In this document: positions 1 to 9,669 of the stretch, one piece after another
Position numbering within the stretch: position 1 is the first letter of the stretch
How the letters are laid out: every line of letters begins with the position of its first letter
DNA from: Rutstroemia sp. NJR-2017a BVV2
Lineage: Eukaryota > Ascomycota > Leotiomycetes > Helotiales > Rutstroemiaceae
Length of the DNA: 64,000 nt
Direction: 5' to 3'
Assembly (NCBI GenBank): GCA_002946415.1
Contig: NJPS01000050.1
Span: forward strand, 186,001 to 250,000
The notes under the pieces: model-generated
Told to the model about the DNA's origin: nothing
The model's database searches: none
The model's input: the letters and a program-made list of their open reading frames with translations, nothing else
Translations under genes and position numbers: made by a program

Positions 1-2273
1 TAATTCCTCGTATTCCACCATGACAGCTCGAGCTCCTGCAGTTGCATGAGCTGCACTATCTGCCAAGACAATACCGATAGGTTGGCCTGCTGTGAAGACT
101 TCATCGACAGCAAAGAATGGCTCATCACAAGTCGGTGCTCCCCAGTAGTTGGCTTGAGGATTCGGCATGTCCGTATGATCAACATACTGTACAACACCAG
201 GAAGGTCCATGGCAGGTGCATAGTTCACGCTTATTATTTTTGCGTGAGCTTTGCTCGACAATACCAAGCATCCATACAATTCGTTCTTTTGAACTGGGAT
301 GTCATCAGTGTATTGTGCTTCACCACAACTTTGCTTCAACGCCGCAACATGTGGGTTCGCTTTTCCGAGGATATTCTGTTGGTATGCAACCGTTGCGTCT
401 CTGTCTTCCTTTCCGAAAGAAATCATACGCTCAATCTCCGGTACGGCTTGTGAATCTATTTCTAGATCTTTAGCCTCAAGTGCAGATAAGACTTCATGAT
501 AGAAGCGGTAGAAAAATCCGAATGCGAGGGATTTTCGATAAGTAGCCATTCCACCAGGAACACTAAAACTGAGGTTGAAGTCTTCTTCCAAAGCATTCAT
601 GGTACCCTCCAAGGTGGCAAGTTCTGTAAGCTTCTTGCCCATTAGGTAAGCCCCAGCTTTCTTCGCAGCAATTGTGGTTGGTGCCATGCCTCCGTAAACG
701 AGACTTGCGCTCGTGACGATCTCCGAATCATCGATACATATTCTCAAAGCCGCATTAACGATGGCAATATCATCATCCTTTCGCTTCGATTGTTTGTAGG
801 CACGGATGTATTCTCCTTTTTGAGTTACTGGTATACGGATACTAGCGATAATTGCATCCGGTGGCAGTGCCGTCATTCTGTAACCTTTGAAGAATTGAGA
901 CATAGGAATCTCGGTCTCTTTGTCTAATGATTTGGCAATCAAGATGGCGTTTGAGGAAACGAAAACTGGATTAAGATCCGAGATGGGAGACGCTGTAGCA
1001 AGATTTCCAGCTGGAGTGCCAACATTTCTAATTTGGCGTCCAGCGAAGTACTTTAACTGCTTATGAATGGCACTAAACGCTGTCAGTTACTGCTTCACTC
1101 TCTCGGCAATAGTTCACTATCTTGACACCCGGGCATAAAACATGGAGAAACACGGAAGACAGGAACTCAAGGGAAATCAACTTACGTGAACACTTGGCCT
1201 TTTTCAGGACCATAATGTTTTGCCGCTTCTTGAACGATCGACTCAAGATCTGTTAGGATAACATTACCACCAATTTCCAGGTGGTCATCTTTGAATGAAT
1301 ATTGTCTCAATTCAGGAATATCTCCGACAAACACTGAAGCCGAATATTGCATAGCCTTAAACTTGATCTCAATCTGTGTTTCCGTACTGCCACCAATGAT
1401 CTTGGCTGAAGGATAAACACTTTTGATCTCCAAGAGCTGTTCCATAGTAACTGGTCGATACCACTTCTTTCTCTTGTTTCCAAAAGCCAGAGGTTTGAAT
1501 TCGTGCTTCCTGAGTGCCGGAGGGAAGATAAGTTCTGTATCTGGGTTGTATTCGATAAATCCAGGAGGGGTGAACCGTTTGATAGGTTGGTCATCCTTGA
1601 AGCCATCTTTGCAGCATCCGCCTCCTTCTCCGCCATTTTTTTCCATACAACATCCACCTCCACCATTAGATGTCGCCTTTCCGCAACCAGCCTTGTTACT
1701 GAAAGTCTGCGCAGCATCAAGAATTGGACGATATCCTGTACACCGGCACAAATTCCCATCAAATGCCTCTTCTATTTCGTGCTCGGTGGGGGCCTCTGGG
1801 TTATTCCTCAGAAGAGCATATAAGCTCATTACTATGCCTGGGGTGCAGAATCCACATTGACTTCCGTTTCCTTTGGCGATTCTTTCCTGTGCAGGATGCG
1901 GCCTTTTCGTGTTGCCAATGCCCTCGACTGTTATAACGTGTTTCCCGTCCACACTAACCAACGGTGCCAAACAAGCGTTTACGCTGGCATGATATATCTT
2001 CTTCGTGGTAGGATTGTATTGCGAGACAACGACCGTACAAGCTCCGCAACCTCCCTCGGCACATCCCAACTTTGTGCCAGTAAGTCCTATTCCGCGAAGG
2101 TATTCGAGAAGGGTGGTTTCGGGGTCGATGTTATCGACGGTTACTCGTGTGCCGTTGAGGTAAAATCGAAGGGTATCGTCATAAGTAGTAGTAACAGAGG
2201 AGAGGGAATGAGTGGCAGACGGCGAGACCGCCGGCGCAGGCGTTGGATCTGGCGAAATAGCGATAGGTGCCAT
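1..2273 (-). CDS. XDH: Xanthine dehydrogenase / purine hydroxylase, N-terminal part
   Basis: Molybdo-flavoenzyme that oxidises hypoxanthine and xanthine to urate in purine catabolism. Exon 1 is 2273-1186. A 113-nt intron (1185-1073) uses GTAAG and TTTAG and restores the frame as VFT-AIHKQLKYFAGRQIRNV. Exon 2 (1072-1) runs off the window, so about 720 of an expected 1,350-1,400 residues are visible. The first 2Fe-2S cluster is GCAEGGCGAC with Cys 71, 76, 79 and 101. The second uses Cys 140, 143, 176 and 178 (CGFC, CRC). A Cys/Gly-rich linker (about 195-225, GGGGCCM and GGGCCKD) follows, then the FAD domain from about 265 (GGSTETQIE, GTPAGN). The molybdenum domain is just entered near 350-200. 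The start is the first Met of the open frame. Which purine hydroxylase paralogue it is cannot be settled from the N-terminal part alone. Confidence 0.95.
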
Positions 2274-4010
2274 CGTGGCAGTTCTACGAGACAGCTTCTT
2301 GTGGTACTCTGAAGCACCGAGCGACTTTGCAGTTCTACCACTAACGAACTTCTATAGTATCAGGATTTTGCGCGTGTCTCTCGCCCGTTAGCTCCCGTGA
2401 AGTAAATAAACAAGTGAAATAAGAGAAGGAGAGTATTTGAGAAACGTATTTCCAGAAATCGATTCGTGAGAAACCTAAGGAACTACCCTTAGCGGGGCAT
2501 TCTTGCTTATCTTCAAGCCAATGGAGGTCTCCGATAGCCTACTGAACTGTATGCCGCTTCCCGACGCCAGTCCTTTAGGATGATCCAAGGAGGAAAGCAG
2601 ATAGCGGGGTTGAAATGTTTGCTTTTTACCCTTCAAGTCCAGCTTCGAAAAAGCAACAGGAAACAGTTTAGTGACGTTGGCAGACTCATACAAATCTCGG
2701 AATCCTTCAGATTTCCTTAAGAGTAAAGATACTTATGCTTCTGATGGCTTACAATGTCGATATGTTCATTCGTTGCAAGAGAGGAATGTGGATTTGATAT
2801 GGCCGATATGTTGTTCCGCGTGGTGGATGTTTGGTGGAGCCTCGGAACTTTCAATTTTAGTGGCGAATGCTCTCCCACTGTTTCGGACTTCGCCTGTCGC
2901 GAGATATTATGTAAGCTTGACCAATTTCAATGTTCAAGAGATATGAAGTACAGTAGAAGCTGGTGAAGATTTTGGTGAAGGTTATTTGAACGACAGTATG
3001 ATCGATCTGCTCTGGTCTGGCCACGGTTCAGGTCAAGAAAAGAAGGCGTTTCATTTTGCACTTGTGGCCTGGATGCTGTGATAGCGAACGACTACACATA
3101 TCGTTCACAAGCCCAAATGCCATTACCTAGCTCTTGGACCTGGTGGACTAATCAATTCAAAGAAGAGACAACATCCAGGCAAGAGAATGGATAGTCGAGG
3201 GACTCGAATACAGGCTGTTTGGTAGTTGCCAACTGCGCCCCCTCTCTGCTCTTATGAGAAGGCAAGTATCGTGACAACGTAGCAGCGAAAAGTCCGTCCT
3301 ACATACTTTTTCAGATATCTCCCACCCCGCAATGGACTTTTTGTTCCTCCATGGCACTCCCATTCTCCATACTTATATGCACAAGCGTGCGGCGATTCGG
3401 ACTGACTATCGAAGTCAATCATACCAGCTTAACCTTCCCCGGGCCTTTACCTTTCTGTCATCCGCATCATGCAACCATATTCTCGCAATGTCCACCCACA
3501 TCCTGTCCTCGCAATCCCCACTCCGCATAAACCAACCCTCATGCTCCAAAGTTTGAACTCTGCCACATCGCATCGCAAAACCCACTCGCGATCAGTGCTC
3601 CCCGGGGACGAGGACGCTGATTGGTAACCCATCCCCAAACGGGTAATACCCAGTTGCGACGCTGCTCGCACGGATACTACCCGCACCTCATATGAATAAC
3701 TTTCTGATCGCAGCATTAAGATCTCCCACTATCATCAGCAGCGCAGTCCGAAGGTGGAAAGTTGCGAGATACAGATTCCGTTTCTTGATGCCTATATAGA
3801 CCGCATTTTATGTTTGAGAACGCGAGACAGAATGTTTGAAAGTGTGCTGTCAAATGTGTATATAAAGACGTTGTGAAGATGGATGACTTGCATTTTCAGA
3901 CTCTCATCCTCAGTTCTTTCTTATCGTACAATTATTTGGATCAATCGAATACCAATACTCCAAAAACTTCACAAGCTGCTTCTTCGTCAAATCAAGCGAA
4001 ATCCGCAGAT
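2274..4010. other. Divergent intergenic region
   Basis: This 1.7-kb stretch lies between the 5' ends of xanthine dehydrogenase (leftward) and the dimeric-barrel gene (rightward). Only short, family-less ORFs are present on either strand. It should hold both promoters; the one clear core element seen is a TATA box at 3859-3866. Confidence 0.6.
3859..3866 (+). promoter_or_regulatory. TATA box of the dimeric-barrel gene
   Basis: TATATAAA sits about 145 bp upstream of the chosen ATG at 4011. An in-frame ATG at 3873 lies only 7 bp after this box and would precede the expected transcription start, which favours the downstream start. Confidence 0.5.
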
Positions 4011-4653
4011 ATGCCTGTCACCGAAAGAGTCATCTTGCCAGTCAAAGGTGGTGTGGATGACTGGAAGGAAGCTCTAAAGTTTATGCTTCAGACTTTGAAG
4101 ACTCAAGATGGATATGTCCGCACTCGGTAAGTCACCCATCCTATATCCCCTCTCCAAATACATTACCAACACATGCACCAGATGGGGACCTCACAGCGAA
4201 GACCAACAAAAACTCGAACTCCTCATCGGCTGGGAAACCATCTCAGCGCAAGAAAAATTCCAAGCATCGCCCGCCTACCCAGAGATGCAAAGCCACGTGA
4301 AGCCCGTTCTCATCGGTCCCCCCAGCGTCTACTTCATCGAATTTAAACCCTACGCGCCGAAGGAAGTCATCGATGCTCATTTCGTCGAGATGATTACCAT
4401 TGAGCAAGGCTCGCAATCCGAGGATGACCTGCGTGCTGCTGTTAGCAAGTTCAAGGATATCGAGGGTTGCACTGGCGTTGCTTCAGGCCTTAGCTTGAAG
4501 GATGTGGATGGGAGGGGTAAGCTTTTTGTTGCGGCTGTTGGGTGGGATGGTTTGGAGGAGAGTGCGAAGGGGAATGCTATTACCAGTATCAGTGGCGCTG
4601 AAATCCATCATGTTAACTTCAGATTCCCTATTAAGGGATTCCGCGGCTTGTAG
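4011..4653 (+). CDS. Dimeric alpha/beta-barrel (ABM-like) domain protein
   Basis: Exon 1 is 4011-4126 and exon 2 is 4182-4653, joined across a 55-nt intron (GTAAGTC to CACCAG). The joined frame reads GYVRT-RWGPHSEDQQ and gives 195 residues. The product looks like fungal small stress/ABM-type ferredoxin-fold proteins with two barrel halves: residues 1-65 (LKFMLQTLKTQDGY) and about 95-190 (YFIEFKPYAPKEVIDAHF). No signal peptide or membrane segment is seen, so a cytosolic protein is likely. The substrate is unknown; members range from monooxygenases to proteins without known activity. An in-frame Met at 3873 would add 46 low-complexity residues but abuts the TATA box. Coding-strand third positions are C-rich early in exon 2 and G-rich late. 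Confidence 0.75.
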
Positions 4654-5589
4654 ATGACTGTGCTACCTAGGTCACTTTGTGGGGTGTTCAAGATAGGGAT
4701 GAATGGCATATAGCTGGACTTTTGCCTTTGGAATATAGCAAATTTTGACATTTAACTTTCGTTGACCCAGTTTCTCTTCCTACTCAAGGTATCGTCTCTA
4801 TCACGGCAAATCTCATCTACTTTCACCGACTAAAACGGCTCAGCGAGTGAGGTCACCTTACGACAACATCTATTCTCTCAAGCTTAAATCACATGCTACG
4901 ACGCTTTCTCACTTACTGTATATTAGTCAAAAGACATTTAGATAATGAAAATATTATAATATCTTAGAGTAAGTAGAATATTAAGCTGATGATAGTAATC
5001 AGCTGCAATATATTGTCCTAAATAGGCCTGTTTTTTCTACGCCGAAGAGGCCATCTTCTCCCTTCTCATTTTCTTTTCTTCCCTCCTATTTTCTACCTCT
5101 TCCCTTTGTCCTTACTCCTATTCTCCTGTCTCCTTTTCCCTCTCCTACCTATTACACCCCCTTCACCTATTTTCTGCGTCCTCTTCACCAACTAAGTCCA
5201 TCGCAAACGAAGTATGAAGCCCTCAAACAAACTTCCACCCCGTATCCCAACCATCTCACTTTTCAAACTCCAGTGACTTATCAAACCACCAATGCAATCC
5301 AGGTTAACTGTAATTTGTAGATTCTATCTAGTCTTCGCATGACCTCAATAAACACAACTAACTACCCACTCCACCAGACGCCATATACAGTATGCAGATA
5401 TTCCATCCCATTTATTGCGCGCTCGATATTATATGATACGATGCGCTACGCTACGCTATGTTGTAATTGATGTAGATATATAGTAGTAACCACCCAACCC
5501 AACTCCACGCTCAAACCCGATCAAACTTCACAAAACCACAATTTCCCCCCTCCTCCCACCAACTCCTCCCCCCAAGATCTCCCCTCCCC
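4654..5589. other. Convergent intergenic region
   Basis: Shared 3' flank of the barrel gene and SEC6. It holds an AT-rich patch at about 4930-5035 and a pyrimidine tract at about 5040-5165 (C/T runs on the + strand). No gene is seen. Confidence 0.6.
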
Positions 5590-7854
5590 CTACTTAACCT
5601 TCCCCATAACCGTCTCCACCCCCCTCCCCACATCAACCTGCCCCGCCCTCGCCTTCACCGCATTCCCCAACCCCCTATCCCAATCATCTCTCGCCCTTAA
5701 CACCGCCTCCGTCCAGCCCATCCCCAAATCCCAGCACTCCCTCTTAAACCCCTCCCACACATCCGGTACCTGCGCCTTCTCACACTCCAACAGCTCCAAA
5801 AACGGCTGCGTCACTCTCCACTTCGCGATAATCCCCGCTCGGACATCGTCACTCAGATACGGGGTCGTGTTGAAGAATTCAAAGGCTGTGGATACGTCGT
5901 TGAAGATTTTATCTTTAAATGGATCGGTCCGCTTGAATTTCGCGCCTTTGTTGCGGACCGAGGATAGATATCGGATGAGCAGTTCGATGGCGAGTTCTTC
6001 GATAAAGATGTCCAGCAGGGAGTGGTGCAGGACGTTTTTGTAATCGTTGATGTACTCCTCAAACGTAACGATCATCTGTTTCATCGCGGTATTCGAATAC
6101 CACTTCGGAGTAAAGAAGTCCGGCATCACAGTCCTGAAATCGACCGCGAAGATCAGGTGCACGAATTTCGATATACAATGAGTGGAAAGATCTACATAGC
6201 CGTCATTCAGCGCCGCGATTTCGACATCGGCGCGCTCGAGATAGGCGGAGGAGACGAGGGGTTCGAATTTCTGGCGGAAGGACGTCAGGTACCCGTAGCG
6301 GCCTTCGTCTTCGTTGTCGTCGATGCAGGCGATTTGGTCGTTGGCCGTGGCGACGAGCCAGTCTTGCAAGGCTTGGAAGCCTTCGAGTTCGGTGATGGCG
6401 TTGAGGTATTTGGATGCTTCGTCATCCAGCATGGTTTGCCAGTTTTGTTGGCGAGTTTTGAGACGCAGGATCATGGCGTCGACGACTCCTTCTGTGACGT
6501 CCATTCTCTGGGAGTTTCCTGCGGCGTCGACTTGTTCGCGTAACATGCGCCACATATCGACGAGGTTTTTGGTGCGGAAGTATCCGTATTCGTCTTGATC
6601 TAGATTCGAGCCATCGACGTTCCTTTCGTCGAAATCTTTCTTTTCTGTCTTGAAGATGCGTTCGAGCCATTGATCTAAGAACTTGATAATAAGCTGCCTG
6701 AAATCTCGCACCAGTTCCGTTTCCCTTCCATCCAAAACCTGCGGTTCAAGCTCTTCCGTTTTGAAGCCCAATTTATTCATCTTCGTATAATACTTCTCTG
6801 GCCAATTCAGAATCGCGAGCATGTTCGCCGAACTCGTATCCGGATCGTCGATCATGCCAATCAAGAAGTCATGCATCAACTGATGATAAATCTTCCCATA
6901 CGTCTTGAAAATCTTCCACTTCTTCGGCATCAACGGCGTCATTCCCTGCTTCACCGCATTCAAATCGTTAAAGAACCACCTCAGATTCTTCTCCAACTTC
7001 GACGGATCCTCCAAAAACGCCTGCTTTGTCTCCCCAATCTGCCCCTCCGCATTAACCTTAATCGCCTCCAAAAACTTCTCCTTGTACCCTCTTGTGCTCT
7101 TCGCCCCATCCGTAATACTCTTAAACCTCGCCGCCATCTCCTTATGATCCTTCAGCGCCTCCTGCAGCGCCCTTACCCTCTTATCACTCTTCTCCTCCGC
7201 CTCAATAATAACCGCCAACCTTACCACCAGCGAATTATTCCCGCTCAGCAAAATATTAATCAGATTCAACGCCACGTTCCCAACATGCTCATCAAACCAA
7301 TCAATTGTATCATCAAGCCTCGCAAAATAATCCTCCAACGTGCCCTGCAGCCCCGGATCATCCGCCCTCAGAATCTGCTCCATCGCATCATCCCTAATAT
7401 TCCTCAACTGCGTCAACTCGTAATGCACTGCGAGCAAATTGCTCATGGCTTCAGGCTCCTGATCATCCTCTCTGAGCAAACCCTCCACCCTCGTCAACCG
7501 TTCATTAAACTCCTCCAGATTCCGCCTCATCGCTTCCACCGCTGTGAAATTCCGATGCGTCTGCGAGACCAGATTGATGTTCGGGAAATCGCGAATCATG
7601 TTCTGCGCCTCGGCGCACAGCTTGTCGATCTTCATCATCTCCTCTTTGATCAGCTGCACGGTGCGCTGCCCGTCGGTTATGCCGTGCATGCCGGCTTGGG
7701 TGACTTCGAGTTGTTCTTTGAGTCCGCTGCGCAGCTGCGAGTCGACGGCGGCTTTCTTGCGGGTGTATTCGAGTTTCATGGCGGGGATCTTGTCGAGGTC
7801 GTCAGGGTGCCGGAGGAGCTCGGAGAGCTTGATTGTGGAGGTGTCCATGGTCAT
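5590..7854 (-). CDS. SEC6: Exocyst complex component Sec6
   Basis: Subunit of the octameric exocyst that tethers secretory vesicles to the plasma membrane at sites of growth. The single exon encodes 754 residues, close to the usual size of fungal Sec6. The N-terminus is charged and helical, consistent with the exocyst coiled-coil rod (about residues 30-190, including KKAAVDSQLRSGL and RNLEEFNERLTRVEGLL). The rest fits the Sec6 helical-bundle domain, with WFFNDLNAVKQGMTPLMPKKW in the middle and a late segment around NKGAKFKRTDPFKDKIFNDV. The start MTMDTSTIKLSELLRHPDDL gives the typical Sec6 N-terminus. The gene is divergent from uL30m (about 525 bp between starts). Third-position composition alternates between C-rich and G-rich blocks along the gene, creating a long antisense ORF that is a shadow. 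Confidence 0.95.
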   Translation of the reverse strand: MTMDTSTIKLSELLRHPDDLDKIPAMKLEYTRKKAAVDSQLRSGLKEQLEVTQAGMHGITDGQRTVQLIKEEMMKIDKLCAEAQNMIRDFPNINLVSQTHRNFTAVEAMRRNLEEFNERLTRVEGLLREDDQEPEAMSNLLAVHYELTQLRNIRDDAMEQILRADDPGLQGTLEDYFARLDDTIDWFDEHVGNVALNLINILLSGNNSLVVRLAVIIEAEEKSDKRVRALQEALKDHKEMAARFKSITDGAKSTRGYKEKFLEAIKVNAEGQIGETKQAFLEDPSKLEKNLRWFFNDLNAVKQGMTPLMPKKWKIFKTYGKIYHQLMHDFLIGMIDDPDTSSANMLAILNWPEKYYTKMNKLGFKTEELEPQVLDGRETELVRDFRQLIIKFLDQWLERIFKTEKKDFDERNVDGSNLDQDEYGYFRTKNLVDMWRMLREQVDAAGNSQRMDVTEGVVDAMILRLKTRQQNWQTMLDDEASKYLNAITELEGFQALQDWLVATANDQIACIDDNEDEGRYGYLTSFRQKFEPLVSSAYLERADVEIAALNDGYVDLSTHCISKFVHLIFAVDFRTVMPDFFTPKWYSNTAMKQMIVTFEEYINDYKNVLHHSLLDIFIEELAIELLIRYLSSVRNKGAKFKRTDPFKDKIFNDVSTAFEFFNTTPYLSDDVRAGIIAKWRVTQPFLELLECEKAQVPDVWEGFKRECWDLGMGWTEAVLRARDDWDRGLGNAVKARAGQVDVGRGVETVMGKVK

Positions 7855-8379
7855 TTTGGAGGGAGGTGGATTTCTCGTAGCTCATGTATTGCTGTTCCCT
7901 CTCGTAGTGACTTATATGCTTGAAACTCTGCACAGCCAAAATAAATGTAATCTCAGATCCAGAGTAAACAATCAATTAATCACAACATAACTTCGCAGTC
8001 TCATCCCAATCCCACTTCATGAATTCAAGCTCAAACCGAGACGTTGCGCATTGTCCCAAAACGAGGACTAGCGTGCATATCGGGTGAAATAATCCCCGTG
8101 CCGAATAATCCTGGTCTAGATTTATTTCTCCGACGATCGATTGCAATATATATGAGCGAATGCGACAGGATTGAGAAGTGCTGCACGCCTGTTGACATCT
8201 TTATTATTCAAGTTCTTAAGGAGAGATCAACTTGCAAGGTATGTGTAATCTTTATTCCTGCATTGATCCCAAAACAATCATCACAACCCATTCAATTCCT
8301 CACCCCCTCCATCCTACTCCATCACACCCCTCCCGCGCCCACCACCCTCACTAACCCCCCTCTCCCCTCCCCCTCACAG
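7855..8379. other. Divergent promoter region with a 5'-UTR intron
   Basis: Between SEC6 and uL30m. A probable intron at 8239-8379 (GTATGTGT to CTCACAG) ends exactly before the uL30m ATG, so the 5' leader of that gene is probably spliced. Confidence 0.5.
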
Positions 8380-8667
8380 ATGCCCTCCTACTTCCGCATC
8401 ACGCTCCAACGCTCCGCGATCGGACTCCCCACGCGCGTCCGCAGCGTCCTCAAAACGCTCCGTCTCCACAAACGCACGAGCAGCGTCTTCTACCCCGTGA
8501 GCCCGACGATCGCGGGGAAGATCATGAAAGTGAAGGAATTGGTGTCGGTCGAGGAGGTCGATCGGCCATTGACGAAGAAGCAGGTTAGGGAGGCGAGGCG
8601 GCCGGATGCTGGGTTTTGGGTGGAGCGGAAGAGGGGAGATGGGGAGGGGGAGAGGTTGGAGGGGTAG
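8380..8667 (+). CDS. MRPL33: Mitochondrial large-subunit ribosomal protein uL30m
   Basis: Protein of the mitochondrial large ribosomal subunit, homologous to bacterial L30 and yeast Mrpl33. The 95-residue product begins MPSYFRITLQRSAIGLP, the classic L30 signature, and continues with the L30 helix-strand region (LKTLRLHKRTSSVFYPV; AGKIMKVKELVSVEEV). No separate targeting peptide is visible, as is common for this small protein. The ATG directly follows a strong acceptor (CCCTCACAG), implying a 5'-UTR intron. The 5' half is C-rich on the coding strand and the last 80 bases are purine-rich. A degenerate copy of this terminal segment, including a stop, lies just downstream at about 8712-8788. Confidence 0.88.
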   Translation: MPSYFRITLQRSAIGLPTRVRSVLKTLRLHKRTSSVFYPVSPTIAGKIMKVKELVSVEEVDRPLTKKQVREARRPDAGFWVERKRGDGEGERLEG

Positions 8668-8711
8668 GTGATGATGGGGGATGGGGGATGGGGAAGAGGG
8701 GAGGAGTGGTG

Positions 8712-8788
8712 GGAAGAAGAATTTGGTTAGGGAAGCGAGGAGGTCGGATGCTAAGTTTTGGGGGGAGGGGGAGATCTTGGAGGGGTAG
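8712..8788 (+). repeat. Degenerate tandem copy of the uL30m coding tail
   Basis: The segment from AAGAAGAATTTGGTTAGGGA to TTGGAGGGGTAG parallels 8575-8667, the last codons of uL30m. Shared blocks are GTTAGGGA, GCGAGG, CGGATGCT, GTTTTGGG and TTGGAGGGGTAG. The copy has small deletions and substitutions. It lies in the 3' flank in the same orientation and is probably transcribed as 3' UTR. Confidence 0.7.
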
Positions 8789-9669
8789 TAATAGGGAAAA
8801 TATGGGGGAGAGTGGTGATAGAAAAGACCAGGAGAAGATATCTGAACCTGGAGAAGCCGAAGGGAAAGAATCAAAACAACAAGCAACCCCAGACATCACA
8901 TCGAGCAAACCTGAGCATAAGCAGCGCATCTTCTATTCTACACCCTCCGCGTTCCAACCTCCGAACCCAGCCACCAAACGTCTCCGCCTGAAATCCAACC
9001 ACTCCAGCCTACCTATCAAACGATAAACAGGACCCCAAGAACGAATACAATCACATTCTCCTTTCCTCTCCTCCTCGCATCCAGCTCCAACTCCAACAGA
9101 AACACAAACACCAAAACCATATCCCGCAGTCTCTTTTCTCCTCCACTCTACGCAAAACGATATAAGCGAACGAGGAGAGTGGGAGATAAATATAATTGTA
9201 CAATAACTTGTTTCATAGTTTCGCAGCATGAGAGGATAGGTGGGGTGGATGATAGAGCAAATAAAAAAGACCATACCACTACTGACCCTGAATTACAATA
9301 TAAATATAAATATGAAAAAGAGTCCTCCATATCGTATTATTATAATACTATTGATCTATTCTGAATACCTGTGACAAACTGTCTCCCTTCGCATCATCCT
9401 GCCTATTAATGTGCCTATCAAACTGCTTTCCCCGCCACAGTTTGTTCCTCCATCCACTTCTTGACTGCTTCCTTGCTTCCTTTCTCATCTCCCAAAGATA
9501 CCACCTGCATCCAACTTCTCTTCCCTCCCCTGCCCTTCCTTCCCGAGCCCGAAACAAAAACGTCCCACACCCGCCTTGTACAAGAACAGCACAACCGAAA
9601 CGCCACCATGCCATGCCATGTTATAATACACCCTTATACCTTCAATTGCCGAGTCTTCCATGCATCCGC
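8789..9669. other. Convergent intergenic region
   Basis: 3' flanks of uL30m and EAF3. An AT-rich patch lies around 9265-9360. No gene is seen. Confidence 0.6.

Noticed and set aside
1073..1185. Acceptor ACTGACAG in the xanthine dehydrogenase intron
   Set aside because: Using it creates an immediate in-frame stop; the downstream TTTAG keeps the frame and matches the family sequence.
6871..7923. 350-codon ORF antisense to SEC6
   Set aside because: It lies wholly over SEC6 codons, is Leu/Arg/Ile/Pro-rich and repetitive, and follows from the C/G-ended codon blocks of the true gene.
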